Shown here in pieces: positions 37,599 through 50,269 of a DNA stretch of 64,000 nt. Position 1 is the first letter of the stretch. Each line of letters starts with the position of its first letter. This DNA is from Cordia subcordata (lineage: Eukaryota; Streptophyta; Magnoliopsida; Boraginales; Cordiaceae): the NCBI GenBank assembly GCA_028554755.1, contig JAPTOF010000017.1, positions 10,935,501 through 10,999,500 of the forward strand. The letters are read 5' to 3'. The notes under the pieces were generated by a model that was not told where the DNA came from, ran no database searches, and saw only the letters and a program-made list of their open reading frames with translations. Both the position numbers and the translations under genes were made by a program.

Positions 37599-37768
37599 AT
37601 ATTTTTTTCCTTTGGCGAGTGTGGCAAAATATTTTGCTCCAACGGCTATTGTTCCACAACATTAAGACAGCCTAAAGATTGGGTAATTGGGATAAAAAGA
37701 AAGCCTTTGGGATATATTAAGAAAGGCTTCACTTTTTTGAAGGAATTAGAGATAGCTCAAGTGATTGA

Positions 37769-37934
37769 TATTAGTATATCAATGTATAATATATTAAGAC
37801 TTTTTATTTAAGATTAATTGTATTATTTGTCCTAAATATCATATTTTTATACTTCAAGTCTTGTGGTAATATAAATTTCCATACAACATCCATTTGGAGT
37901 CTTGTGCTTAATTGTACTCAAATAAACTTCTAAA
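37769..37934 (+). repeat. Copia element 5' LTR
   Basis: 166 bp, beginning TATTAGTATATCAAT and ending CTTCTAAA, similar over its length to 39187-39342. It directly precedes the primer-binding site. The canonical TG..CA ends have mutated. Confidence 0.85.
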
Positions 37935-37942
37935 TGGTATCA
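37935..37942 (+). other. Primer-binding site (TGGTATCA)
   Basis: TGGTATCA directly after the 5' LTR matches the first eight bases of the tRNA-iMet primer-binding site of plant copia elements; the following bases ATCC diverge. Confidence 0.8.
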
Positions 37943-39186
37943 ATCCATGTGTGTCTTCTCTTCCCTTCTTGTTACTTGTCGAGACATCGAGCACTATGTC
38001 TCTACAATCTAGTTTTCCTTTACTTCTTTCTTTGTATTTAATTTGCTTCCTGTCTGAAGCGCTGCATCAATCACGCAACCAAATCTCTTCTCCTCCCAAA
38101 GAAGCACTGCCTTCACAGCGCCGAGCAACTTCGCTCCTGGCCGAATAGCATCACGCCGCCATTCTTCTTCTTCTCTCAACAAGGCACTACTGCCTTCACA
38201 CTTAACAAACAACTTTTACTTGTTACTGACCAAAAAGTGAGTTGCACTATCTATTCTTTTTCTAGTATAACTCACCTGAGTGCCAACCCCATATTCTTGG
38301 TGCCATCAACGAGCCCACTGACCCCATCAACAAATTACGTATTTCATTTTCTTTTCTTTTCTTTTCCTTCTTTTGATCAAACTTGCCATCATCATGGCTT
38401 TAGCGTAACAACTACAAGACAACCCAATTTTCTATGATTTTGGTGTCCAAAAGCCTTTCTGTTCTCCCTAAAGCTTTTCCATTTTCTCTCTCCAAATCTT
38501 TGTAACGTTCTAAAAGCTCAACTCTTTCTCTCTCTATATCTATATATGTTTAAACTATGGCCTGTGCTCATGTGTTGATGTTTGTCATGGCGGCATTATC
38601 TCCTAAGCCCTAAGTTACTTCTTCTTCTTTGCCTACTGCGAAGTCTTTGTACTCTCCCTCTTTCTTCAGGGCACCCTCTTTGGCCTCTGCAGCTTTCTCG
38701 CCTCTAAAGTTCTCGTACTCATTATACACTCCTGCATCCTTTGCCTCCCTACATTCTCTTGCTTTTCTCAGTGGGTGCAAATTCCGTGTGTGTTCTCTTC
38801 CTTTGTCAACACACCCGTCTTATGTTATGGTATCTCTCTTACGGTTGACTTCTGATGTCTTCTTGTTCTCCTCTTTCTTCTTTGCTCTCTAGAAATCTTA
38901 ACCTCTCTCTTATCAAGGCCGAATATTGGTGCCTGTCCTATGCTTTGACCAAAACTTTTTGGATTTGGCCAGTTGCTTCACCTGCCAACCTTAGTTTAGA
39001 TACGAAGAATCAAACATGTGGAGATTTTTATTTCACCGTGGAAATGGTTACTTTACAACATGTTCTAGTCAAGTTTGTTTGTACGAGTTCTCAATTGGCA
39101 GCTGTCTCCACCAAGACTTTGCTATCGGCCCATTTGCAAGCACCAAAGAGCAATATTCGCATCTCAACCTGCTCAGATTGAAGGGA

Positions 39187-39342
39187 TATTAGTATATCAA
39201 TATATAATATATTAGGGCCTGTTATTTAAGATTAATTGTATTACTTATTTTAGAAGTCATATTTCTTGTAATACAAGTCTTGTACTAGTATAAATATCCA
39301 TGTAACACTCTTTTGGGGTTTTATGCTCAATAAACTTCTATA
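39187..39342 (+). repeat. Copia element 3' LTR
   Basis: 156 bp, aligned with the 5' LTR by shared TATTAGTATATCAAT, TTATTTAAGATTAATTGTATTA and AATAAACTTCTA. It follows the purine-rich GAAGGGA. By eye the two LTRs differ at over 10% of positions, so the insertion is old. Confidence 0.85.
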
Positions 39343-39417
39343 GTTGAGACGATCTTTTACTAGGCATGAAATCCTGAGTTCAAATCACGTGTGGATGGAG
39401 GCTTCACTTTGTTGAAG

Positions 39418-42400
39418 TTTATTAGCACGTGAAGCTCAAAAACATTATATAGGTTGCAACTGCCAAACATATACATTTCAATTTCTATCTCGAAGACATT
39501 AAAAGACGAAGAAAGAAAATTTGGACTAAACTGAGCCCATCTTATACCAAAAACAATAAGCTCTTCAAAACTATTTACTTAGATCTTTTAGAGAAAGTTT
39601 CTATAGTCCTTGTAATGGATCGATCTTGTTTCCAAGTCCAATCAAAGTTTGGAATAAAACTTAATTGGATTAACCTTTTTGGAAATATGCTAGTCTGATG
39701 TCCACTAGAAATACGAGTTCTGAGTACAACTCATCATGCCTCAACCTACAGCACATAAACGCAACTCATGCTATGTGTATTCTTTTTGTTGTTTGCTAAT
39801 GACACAACCTAAACGTAATTCATGCCATGTGTATTCTTTTTGTTAATTACTAATGGCGCTATATTATGCATCATGCCCTTCAAACATGCATTAACAAAAT
39901 CTAAAATGAAAAAAAGAAGTACTGTCATGCCCTTGAAGCAAACTAACAATGAAATATTTTTGAGGTTGATATACAAAGACGTTGTTTGGCATCATGTTCA
40001 GATCAATTCAAGAGAAAAAGATTGTTGTTTTGTTGAAAAAGGTAATTCTATAACAAATTCCCCCAATCCTGTATACATATAGGTCATCCTATTCATCGAA
40101 ATCTCACCAATTATTTCACATTCGACAATAATTTTTGTGTAATTAACCCAACTGTAGTTAGAGTTAGTTGGACGACTAAGGCAGTTAGCATTCATTTAGT
40201 ATCTGTAGATACATCTACATGCCTATATATACAGCCAGTGACAGAAACCAAGAATTCAAACCAAAGGTGACAAAATTATAATTTTTATAAATTAATTCAT
40301 ATATTACAAAATACTCTAAATAAATAAGTGATGCATTCAACTAGTTACTATAAAAAATCAATAATGGTTCGTCGATCTTGTCTTTGATTGAACTACAATT
40401 TTTTTAAAATCTCTCCATTATTGAAATTTTTTTAAAAAAATGTAACTATTATGTACTAAGCTAGAGAATGATCTTACAAAGTCGCATGCCAATATTTGAT
40501 ACCAACGGAGTTTTTCAAGTTATATTCAGATAATTAAATTGGTGGTCTTGGATTTCAGGAAAAAAAAAAAAATTTACACTTATGCATCTTTCATTAGTGC
40601 ATTTTGTCATGACAATGTTTACAAATATTGATAATTGAAAAGTGACATAAACTTAAATATGTAAATGCTCAGAGAAAGAATAAAAAAATTGAAAGCCAAA
40701 CGAAACTTGGAACCTTTGATTGAATTCGTGCGTTCATTTTGTTCGGTAGAAGGACCCTTAAATGTGCATTCTCTTTCTTCTTTTAAAAACTATTTTTACA
40801 AAAAATTGGAACAAAGTTAAAGTCATGATCTTTAGACTTTTATTACAAAAGTTTCAATTTGACTGAGATTTGACTGTTAAAGAGGATGTGTTGCTAGACT
40901 GGCATTTCTCAAAATAGAGGGTCTTCAAGTCCATTAAATTTGGTTAAATAGGATGTCAAATTGTAAATTATCAATTTGGGCTCAATATAAGAAACACATT
41001 CAAACAAGAAAAAAAAATATAATGACCAAGAATACTGTGAAAATGAAAAGTAAAGTAGAAAAGATAGGTTGATTTACGTTCTGATTCTTCGTTTTGGCAA
41101 ATATGTTTCTACTTTATATTAAATTAAAAACACAAATTAACCTAACTACTAGACAAAGAGGTTAAAAAAGGAGGAGCAAATATGGTTTCTGGTCTTCTAA
41201 CTTATTTATTCGAACTACTAATTTTTAATTTTAAAAAAATATGGGCGCCAATTATCCACTTCTCCAATACATGACATCGGTGTCACACGTCCACACAACA
41301 AGTGTATCAGTGCCACGCATCTATACAATAGTTGTATAGTCTCTTATCTGTTCTTTCTTTTGCTAATCAAATAATTTATATTAAAATTAGTGAGATAAAC
41401 TTAACAAACAATTTCTTGCGCCTGAAATCTATTTGTCTGAAATAATTAACTTACAAAATTTTATAATCCACTTGCTTACTATATATTCTACCAATATCTC
41501 CTATCAATGATGATGTATGTAATTGTCTACGTTAGGAAATAGAGCAGTGTGTATAATGACTACAGTAAGAACAATTGTATGGCCAACTTTCAACTACACG
41601 AATAATTTAGTAGCTCCTAAAATAACAAGTAAATTCCGTGAATAATATGCCCTGAAGTGTTCAATATAAAATATTTGTCAAAAAAATTAAACCCTGTTTG
41701 GCTTTGTTTTTCTCTATATTTGTGTGTCTTCTATATATAAAGGAAGACAAAATGCTAATTATATAAAAACAAGTCTAGGTATTGAAATTATCAGCTTCTC
41801 CACTCAATCGAAACCCATGGAAATGGAAAATAGAAACTATTATAGACCAATCAATTCACACAAATTTTATACACAATAAACTATTTTTTGGAATTGTGAC
41901 AATAATGCTTGTATTTATCCTATTCTAGACAGTTGCTTCAATTCCCTTTAAGAATTTGCCTTGGGGTAAATAAAAAATATGCCAAAACCTATCTTATTAT
42001 GACAGGGTTGAAAATTGAGCAGTGATCAAATAATCACGTAGCAATATATTCTAAACAATTTTGAAATTTTGAATTCATAAAGTCTATCACGATAACATTA
42101 ATGAAAAATAAGCAAATCATGTTCACTTGTGAATACCACAACAAAAGATTTACCTTACGACAGAGGATTTAATACAGCTCCAGTGAAAAATATTAATCCT
42201 GAAATTTCTTCCCGTATGATAAACAGAAACAAATGGTCAGTTACAAATCTCGTATGCTTATACTCAGAATGCCTTGAACAACCAAGAGCGCAAGAAGCAA
42301 AAGTGACAGCTTGTCCACCTTCTCCAATGCGTGGCTTCGCCTCTATATACAGCTATACCTATGTACCAATCATTATGCAATCAATGCAAAACACTAATTT

Positions 42401-43430
42401 CTCTCTCCACCCATTTCTTTATGATATCCAGAGCTAGTAATAATCTTGGATCTCAACCATTTTTTCCCGAAAACTATCGCAATAGTTTTCATCTTTTCTC
42501 ACCAAACTTAGGTCATAGCAGATAAATTCAAGGCATATGCACAAATGAAATGCAATGGAAATAAAGTGAAAGTTCTCATCACAAAGTAATTAATATTTTT
42601 CAATTCTTGTATGTTTGGAGATTAGTCTATCTGACCTATTTACAGGTGTTTTCTTACAAATTATACGCTTATAAGCTTTTCATATGGTGGATAATATAGA
42701 AAATGCATTTTTAACATTTGGAGATTGCGTATTTTTTTGGAATGACATTTATGTGGGAAGAGTTTGAATACTAATCATTCTTGCGTGTTGGAACCAAGAA
42801 TTTAATATTGGAGGGCTCGACCTTAAAAAGTAGTTTGAAAATATTAAATATTTCAAACATAAACAAATGTAAAGTGTAGATTATCACTAAAATGAATTAT
42901 ATAATTACATAGATTATTTATCAAAAACAATATAAGATTGTGTAATAAAAATTTACTAATCCAGTAAGTGTTGGACTCTCTCACATAAAATAGAACTTAG
43001 CAATTAGTTTGTCAAAACAAACATTTAAACAATTTCTTTTCTGATATATATGAGCAAACTATTTGCAGTAAAGTCATTTTTCATATGAGTGAAAGTTTTG
43101 CTTCCATAATTTTACTAAAAAAAGGCCAGGTAGATTGGAAGAGGAAAAAGAAAACATCTAAGGACTCAACTCCCAACTCTCTTAGCTCTAACTTCTTGTA
43201 GGAAATAACTCTCACATATGTTAACTGCATAACCCATGATACCTTCCTTATTTCAGAAGAGACCTTGCTGTTGCTGTCAATGCCAAGTATCCTTTAGAGC
43301 AACCATCAACAATTTCCTTATCAATACGTCCTTGTTTGAACTCAATGAGGCCCAAAGCTCCACTTGTTGAACTGGTCAACCACTTCAAAGCCCATGGCTA
43401 ATAGGCCCAATCATATCCTGACGCCGGGAT
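39418..43430. other. Gene-free AT-rich stretch
   Basis: No gene, transposon protein or RNA gene recognised. A short duplicated phrase (ATGCTATGTGTATTCTTTTTGTT and a close copy) occurs at about 39768 and 39823. Short frames have no family resemblance. Confidence 0.45.
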
Positions 43431-43434
43431 CTTA

Positions 43435-43504
43435 TATTATGCACCCGCAGGTGCATGTTGCAAGACGCACCTGCGGGTGCTATGAAATCTTGCACTGCAT
43501 AATA
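43435..43504. repeat. GC-rich perfect hairpin within an AT-rich region
   Basis: GCACCCGCAGGTGC (43441-43454) and its exact reverse complement GCACCTGCGGGTGC (43467-43480) are separated by 12 bases. TATTATGCA (43435-43443) and its reverse complement TGCATAATA (43496-43504) flank them. The stem could form in RNA or extruded DNA. Its function is unknown. Confidence 0.9.
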
Positions 43505-43864
43505 CACTTATTCTTTCCTTTTTTTTTTTTTGCTGTAATTTTTTTCTTCTCTTCTCTGTTTTATGACAAAAACTAAATTTCACGAAACCCAAAATATAAT
43601 TCTTTAATTCAATTTGTTCAACAACTCAACAAAGATATCAAATCAAAATTGCAGCTCAATTTAGTCAAAATAACTGAAGCAACAACGTCCAAAGAAAGAA
43701 AATATCAAATCTGAAGCAATAACTCCAAAAAAAAAAATAGAAAATATCTGTAACTTTGAATTGTGAGTTATGAACAAAAATATAAAAATCTGATGGAGCT
43801 TTTCATGAACAAACAGAGACTGAATAATGAATAAACAATTCTTATAGTTTCAACGAATTTCAAT

Positions 43865-44210
43865 TACAAACAGATATTTTGATGAATAATATGCTACTAA
43901 TCAAACAATAATAGCCCATAGAACAAACACTTATAAAATACTAAACAAATAATAATATGCTACTGCTACTGCTACTGAACAAATAATAATAGTTTACTGA
44001 AAAATAATAAAAGGCTATTGAACAAATAGTTATAGAGTACTGAACAAACAAATATAAAATACTGAACAAATAATAATTGTCTATTAAAAAAAATAATTAT
44101 GAAATACTAAACAAACAATAATAGCCTGAACAAATAGTTATAGAACACTGAACAAGCAATAATAGGCCAAAAATAATAGTCTACTGAACAAATAATAATA
44201 GCAACTTACT
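43865..44210. repeat. Minisatellite of TACTGAACAAATAATAATAG units
   Basis: About ten diverged copies of a unit near 20-35 bases, built of ACTGAACAAA(C/T)AATAATAG with GTTATAGA variants, fill this stretch. Non-coding. Confidence 0.8.
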
Positions 44211-47200
44211 GAGTATATACCAATTGTCACAAATAAGACTAAATAGAGATGTAGAGAGAGAGAAAATAGAAATAAAAAAAGAAATTATAGAGAAAAAAGA
44301 GACGAAGAGAGAAAGAATAGAGATATAAAAAAATAAAAAAAATAGATATAAAAAAAGATGTGTACACATGACTCTTTATATTTTTTTAATATATAAAAGA
44401 CCACATAAATAAGAGTGCACTCTATTGAAGGTACACCCTATAGTTTGCCTCTCACGCCAATCTTGGGTTGTTTTTTATGTTCCCATTTGTGTTTGATAAA
44501 GAAAGACAATTCTTTGTCAAGTCCACGGCCCTGGCCCACATCCAGCTGCTTAAAATACTACAACTTTCAATTTTGTTCTATGTTCCATCGTTTCAGGCTA
44601 CGACCCAGCTGTCTATTTTACCACCTAAACTAAGTTTCGAGAGGTGGTTATCTACTTTTTGGTCGTATCTTGCTTTATTTTATTGGAAAAATATTAGAAA
44701 AATGGAATCTAAATTCCTTTATTAAACAAATATTTTGCATTTTCTAAATTGTGCTTGAGAAAATCTATTACTTGGTAAGAAATTCAAACAGCTTTCTTAT
44801 TTTTCCTTTCTATGTTTAAAGAACTTGCAGTTGTTGTTCTATTTCTAATGATCTTTTACTTTAGTTTTAATCTAACAATTTTCATACTTCTAATATTAAT
44901 CGCTTACTTTAGTGAATTCCTAAACTTAGTTATTTGATATAGAATAGAGGATAGATTCAATTCTCAGATTTGAAGGACTTGGATATCATTTTAAGAATCT
45001 TTTACATTTTGATGAATTAGGCAATTATTGGAGCTATCAACAACTCTTGTACATTTAAAAAATGTGGCCAGAAGATCTATTAGCGAATGATCTTTTGAAC
45101 ATTAAATAATAATTTTATCACACAGTTATATTTACTTTTCTTCTATTGATTATAACAAGTGTCCATTTCCTCCTCTCTTTAATTTTCTTTAAAGTTACGG
45201 CAAAATTGTGATATTCATTTTTTTCCGAATTAAATCCATCTTACCACCTCCATTCACGTGGATTTTGGTCTTATCATTTTAATACAAATATAATTCAAAT
45301 AATTTACTACTATCTAATCTTTTTATGGGAAAATTCAAATCCCAATCTATATATCGTAAATTTAAACGGCAATTAGTACACATGTAGAGCCCATAACCGT
45401 ACATATTTGGACATTTTTTTTAATGAAAATCCTATGATAAAAAAACAACCCATGACACGTTGGATCGTCATCATCCTTGTGATACATATGCCTAGTTATT
45501 CTGGCACATAACATGGTTGTGCGTGTGTTTTTTAGAGGATTAAAGATTCTCTTATGTTAAAATTTCTTTTATGTAAGGGAGTAGAAATATTTCAGTCATT
45601 CATATTAAATTTTTTTACAAAAAATTTCTTCCTCCTATTACTCACATTTTATCAAATTTGACTCAGATAAATGATTAAGGTAATTTTAACTAATACATAA
45701 ATAATTGAGATGATCATGTTATATCACTATGAACATCTTGACCTGAGGGCATGAAAGAAAGAAAAGTTGAAAATAAGAAAGTTGATTCCGATAATTTTGT
45801 CCGTTTGATTGGTTTCTGCTAAAAGTAGCATATATTCAATATAAGTTTGACTAAATTAACAAACAAAACTACTTAAAAAGACTAGAAAAAGAAAAGCGAG
45901 ATTAGGATGTTGTGTATTTCAAAAGCACGAGTGATGCCTTTTGGCCTTTTGGACCTACATAGCCTTCATCTTTCCATCTTAGCTGGAATATATTCTTGAC
46001 CATATAATTCTTCAGGGTCCCGCTTCTGTATTCTTCTGATTGATGCCAACATACTACTTAGCTTAGACGCTAAATACAATTTCTACTTATAAGAAAACTT
46101 CACAAGATGGAATTTGTTAATTTTTAATATGTTAGTGTCGTGTCATGTATCCTTGGGAGTAAGAACAAAGTAAAAGTGCAATTTTTCTTTTAATTTATAT
46201 AAAAGTTTCCTTTTCTTGGTCTGGACCTATTACATATTTTGATTTGAATCAATTGGTATCAAATCTAAACATTTGCATTGCCTCATGGTCTCGAGGTCTC
46301 CAGTTGAAGAGTTAATACGAGACACACTCATACTATCTTATTTTCTTTTTAGAGCAAGAATCTTACTCTAGAAAAATCATATTACATCAACACCAAGGTT
46401 ATAAACTATATAGTATAGAACTTGTAACAGAAAAATGTACATTCAAACTTGAGATATTTCATCCTAAACAATCATTACTTAATAATTCCATGTGTAATAA
46501 CTTAGATTTAACTACTAATCCGTCAATATATTTAATAAAATAAATTCTTTAAAATATTTAGACCCGTGATAATAATAAAGAACAAGATGTCGCACTTTTC
46601 AATTCGTGCGGGAATATACATGTTGTCTTTGTGAAGCTAAAAAGTAGATTATAAAATGTATTGGCTTAAATTAGGGAAAAGGACAACTTGTAAGATGCTT
46701 TGGGAGCGTCTATCAAATAGATTCCTTGATAATGGACAGCGCTGGTCCCAGTAAAAGTGATAAGAGACTATCTTTACGACATTATCCTTGCTTATCTCTA
46801 ATACATAGTGTATAATAATAAAAAATTATTATTATTATTTCACTTTCTGTTGCGCTGAAATGACGTAGAAAGAAAACTAATTGGTCTTTGTGGAAAGTGA
46901 CTTTTCTAGCCTGAAAATTTACACAGCAAGTCTTGCATTTACACGTAATAAGCGTTCTAATCCAATCCCCAAGTCCAATTTGTTATCATTTTGCTTCTAT
47001 TGCTAAGTTGTCAATTGCCCCTTTTGATACGTCTGAGAAAATTCTCACATCGGTGTCAATTGATATCAGTATGTGATGTGGGTGGTGAAGTTGGATTAAT
47101 GCAATATATCCCATAAAAGAAGCCGTAAATTGCTATAGATTTTCTTGTATATTTTTGAAAAATGTATCGAATCTCGTAATATAAATACTCTTCATAATTT

Positions 47201-48966
47201 TTCTATAATTATCGAAAGCTTGCATATGCATTTTTGATAGATTAGGTGAAAATAAGCACGCGCCCACCAATGGTCCTCTAAAAGTATAATGAATCCCTTA
47301 TGATAAACTAAAAGTGAATCAAATCCCTTTATAGTACAAAGATCAATTGATTATTTTAGTTAAAATGATGATTTTTTAAATTAGATGAAGGGACGTATGT
47401 GCTTATTTTTAATAATTATAAAGGGCTATGAAGGATATCATAAGAAAATCCAATGCACTTTTAAATGATCTCAAGAGATTTATGGCAATTTACCCTAGAA
47501 GAAATGATGAAAACATTTTCTTTTTGACTCTCTGTTCTTAATCAGCTTATTATTACTTGAAACTTTTTCTTATTGTTGATTTTTCTAAACTCCTCATTCC
47601 TAATTCAATTTCCGATCTCATAGATCAAGCGCAAGGTTATAACTCTTAGAAGAAATAGTCTCAACTATTTAAACTATTCCCTTAATAATTAGATTTGTGC
47701 CTTTTACATAATAATCACTAGGTATATGAACGTTAAATAGTAAGGTAGATTGATATTTTTTATAACCATAAAATGTTCTTATTTTTCTACTTCTACAAAT
47801 AAAATGTCCATGGATATTACGAATTGGACCCTTTAAAAAGATTAGAGAAACAATGTCTTGGCATCAAATCTTCAATTACATTTGAACAATATCATTTTGC
47901 AACAAAATAATGTTTTCTTTTTTCGTAGGAGGCTAAGCTAAAAAACACTAAAACGGCACTAATCTTTGAGAGGAAATGCCTCTCATGTCTTCTCCAAGGA
48001 TGCTTCTTAGCTGTTGAGAAGGGTTCTCAAAGGTGTAAACTCCAAGCGACAGTTGCAACACGTAATTGGCCATCTAACTAGCACTTTTGTTTGCTTTCCT
48101 GAATACATGCTTTAGCGAATACCCCTGGTGGGATGCCATAATTCTTCTACAGTCTTTGATTAAAGGTAGTATAACGTTTTTCACCCTTTCTTAGATAACG
48201 CTTAACGTACCATTTAATTAATAATTAGCATAGTATTGGAAGAACTAAGTAGTTTTATCCAAAAGAAAATACAAAGCTATATGTGTTGGTATCTAAAGAA
48301 AATAAATCCAATATGTATATACAACAACAAAAATTATTTGGTATAATAAAGAAACAAATACATGGCAGCCTGAAATTATTGAAATACAAGCCAAAATAAA
48401 GGCCTGATATAATTAAAAATAATAATAAATATAAATAAAAAATGAAAGTGTACCTTCATATTTTTCATGTGTCTGAATCCATTAACATGCATGGGGCCTT
48501 ACTTATTAGATTAACTTTGTTCTTTCTCTTGTACGTCACAAAATGAGCTAAAGGCAACACAAACAATGGAAACCAAGGAGCAAATAGTTTATGACCAATT
48601 GAGAAATAACAAAATATTTGACGAATTTGAATTTTTAATGGTATTAAAATAGTAATATAAGTATTTAATTTTATATTAACAATTCTTATTATTTCATTAT
48701 TAGCATCAATCAATCTAATACACCAGTACTAAACACTAGGTTATGAAACTATATGTGATAATTAATGTACAAAACCATGTAAGTTTTTTCTCTCCCTTTT
48801 GCCAAAAAAAAAAAAAATCAATTGGAGGAAACTGATATTGATAGTGGAGCCTGATCACTAAGTTCAATTAATAAACTTTTGGTGTGCGATACATATCTCT
48901 TTTTAAACAATGACTTATCAAAAATATTTTCCTAAAATAAGAGAATAGAATTAAACTTGAGTCTTA
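44211..48966. other. Gene-free AT-rich stretch
   Basis: No recognisable gene or transposon protein. A purine-rich GAGA/GAAA tract is at about 44250-44360. The paired frames at 44415-44725 overlap and are not known proteins. A modestly GC-richer block near 47950-48140 was read on both strands without finding a family. Confidence 0.45.
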
Positions 48967-49084
48967 GAGGGTGTTTGAATTTGCTTATTTAGTACTTATA
49001 AGTACTTAAATAATAAAAAAAATATGAAAAAATATTTTTTTAAATACTTATAAACACCCCAAATAAACAAAGCCAAACACCCTC
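48967..49084. mobile_element. Short Tourist-like MITE
   Basis: A 118-bp segment starts GAGGGTGTTTG and ends CAAACACCCTC, an exact inverted repeat, and has TTA on both sides (48964-48966 and 49085-49087). Its termini match those of the MITE at 10792-11262, so the two probably share a family. Confidence 0.88.
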
Positions 49085-49559
49085 TTAATCAAATTCAACC
49101 TTGCCCTTACTATCAGGACAACCTTAGAATGACAAAACATGGAAGTTAGGACCAAGGTTTTTGGTTAGAGAACCTCTAAATAATAAGGAAAAATATATAA
49201 AATAATAATAATGTTAAAAAAAAAAAAAAGCTGCAAGCACAAACATTCGTATGGGTGGTCTAGCCCATTGTAACTCATTTGCCACCCAATGATAATTTTT
49301 TTCCCACAGTGGCAGCTATTATTTTCTAATAATTATGTGTAAACACAAAATTTAACTACAATTGCAATAACTCCACCATCCCACGCGCCAGAAACGCACA
49401 CTCTCCCTCTGACCACTAACGGACGTACTCTCAACTCCCCCACTGTAACGGAGAGTGCATTTCACTCGCGTTTGGTGCAAGTGGGATTTGAAAATTTAAT
49501 CCTCCTCAAGAATGACTCATAGCAGATAGATATGTATGCAATGCAAGAACTTCCAGTTC

Positions 49560-50269
49560 GGCCCCCTCTTTCTGTGTGTCCCATTTCTAGAGAGAGAAAG
49601 AATAGAAAGGAGTGCTTTTAAGTGCTTCTCTGCAACTTTCTACATTTGTCTTTTTGCAGCATCTTTGCAAAATGTATGTGCTTTTTCTGTACACCTCTCT
49701 CTCTAGATTTGTGCTCAATCTGCTAATGTGGTATGCTAACTACGTAATATAATATAATGCTTGTAAGTGGTAAATTTTATACACACATCTTGAACTACAT
49801 ATGTATTTTTCGCTTCTTAAAACCCAATAAAAATCTCATCTTTATGTGTATCATCATTGTTTTTTTTTCTTTTTCGATTTTTCACCCTTGGCATCATCAT
49901 TTGCTCATAATTCACTTAACATTTGGTTTGCTTTGTAAGTTGAACATTCTTTTTGCATACTTTTCTGCATAAAGTTCATGTCTTTGTTGCAAGATTCTTG
50001 CTTTGAATTCATATATGCCTGTAGATATGCACATTTGGTATTTAATTGTGGACAAGTTAGGATTTTTTTTGATTTGGGTATGTGTTGTTTGAGATCAAGA
50101 GTGTTCTGTTGAGTTTTTGAGCTTTTTTTGGTCACTAAAATATTGTCTTTTTTTTTTTTTTTGATTTCTGTGTGGCTTTGCAGATTGGAGATTGTTTTAT
50201 GTATTGGCTATGCAGAGTGGTTTCTCAAATAAAGAGTAAATTGAAGAAAAAAGGTGGAGTCTTGGATCT
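49560..50269 (+). promoter_or_regulatory. Likely 5' leader of the SRF gene with a leader intron
   Basis: A CT-rich stretch from about 49560, a possible donor AT|GTATGTG near 49675, a T-rich run at 50150-50162 and a good acceptor GGCTTTGCAG ending near 50183 suggest a 5'-UTR intron. This is inferred from splice-like signals only. Confidence 0.4.

Larger units (their letters stand above)
37764..39347 (+). mobile_element. Internally deleted Ty1/copia element with both LTRs
   Basis: The element is 1.57 kb: 5' LTR, primer-binding site, about 1.25 kb of interior, a polypurine tract GAAGGGA, and the 3' LTR. The flanks ATTGA (37764-37768) and GTTGA (39343-39347) look like a 5-bp target duplication with one change. 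The end of the interior (about 38890-39180) encodes an RNase H relic: AEYWCLSYALTKTFWI and later VKFVCTSSQLAAVSTKTLLS. Gag, protease, integrase and reverse transcriptase are missing. The interior before 38890 is pyrimidine-rich and not recognised. It could only move with help from another element. Confidence 0.85.
37724..39417. mobile_element. tRNA-like short retroelement split by a copia insertion
   Basis: Direct repeats AGGCTTCACTTTTTTGAAG (37724-37742) and AGGCTTCACTTTGTTGAAG (39399-39417) match at 18 of 19 positions. Between them, outside the copia element, the left piece holds an A-box-like TAGCTCAAGTG and the right piece a B-box-like GAGTTCAAATC. Without the copia insert and one copy of its target duplication the two pieces make about 77 bp, the size of a tRNA or a SINE head. 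This is inferred from pattern, not from a database match. Confidence 0.55.

Noticed and set aside
44415..44725. Two overlapping frames of 72 and 85 codons
   Set aside because: There is no motif, no splice-linked exon and no similarity that I recognise.
46250..46264. TTGGTATCAAATC, a possible retrotransposon primer-binding site
   Set aside because: No TG..CA LTR lies directly upstream and no retroelement protein follows.
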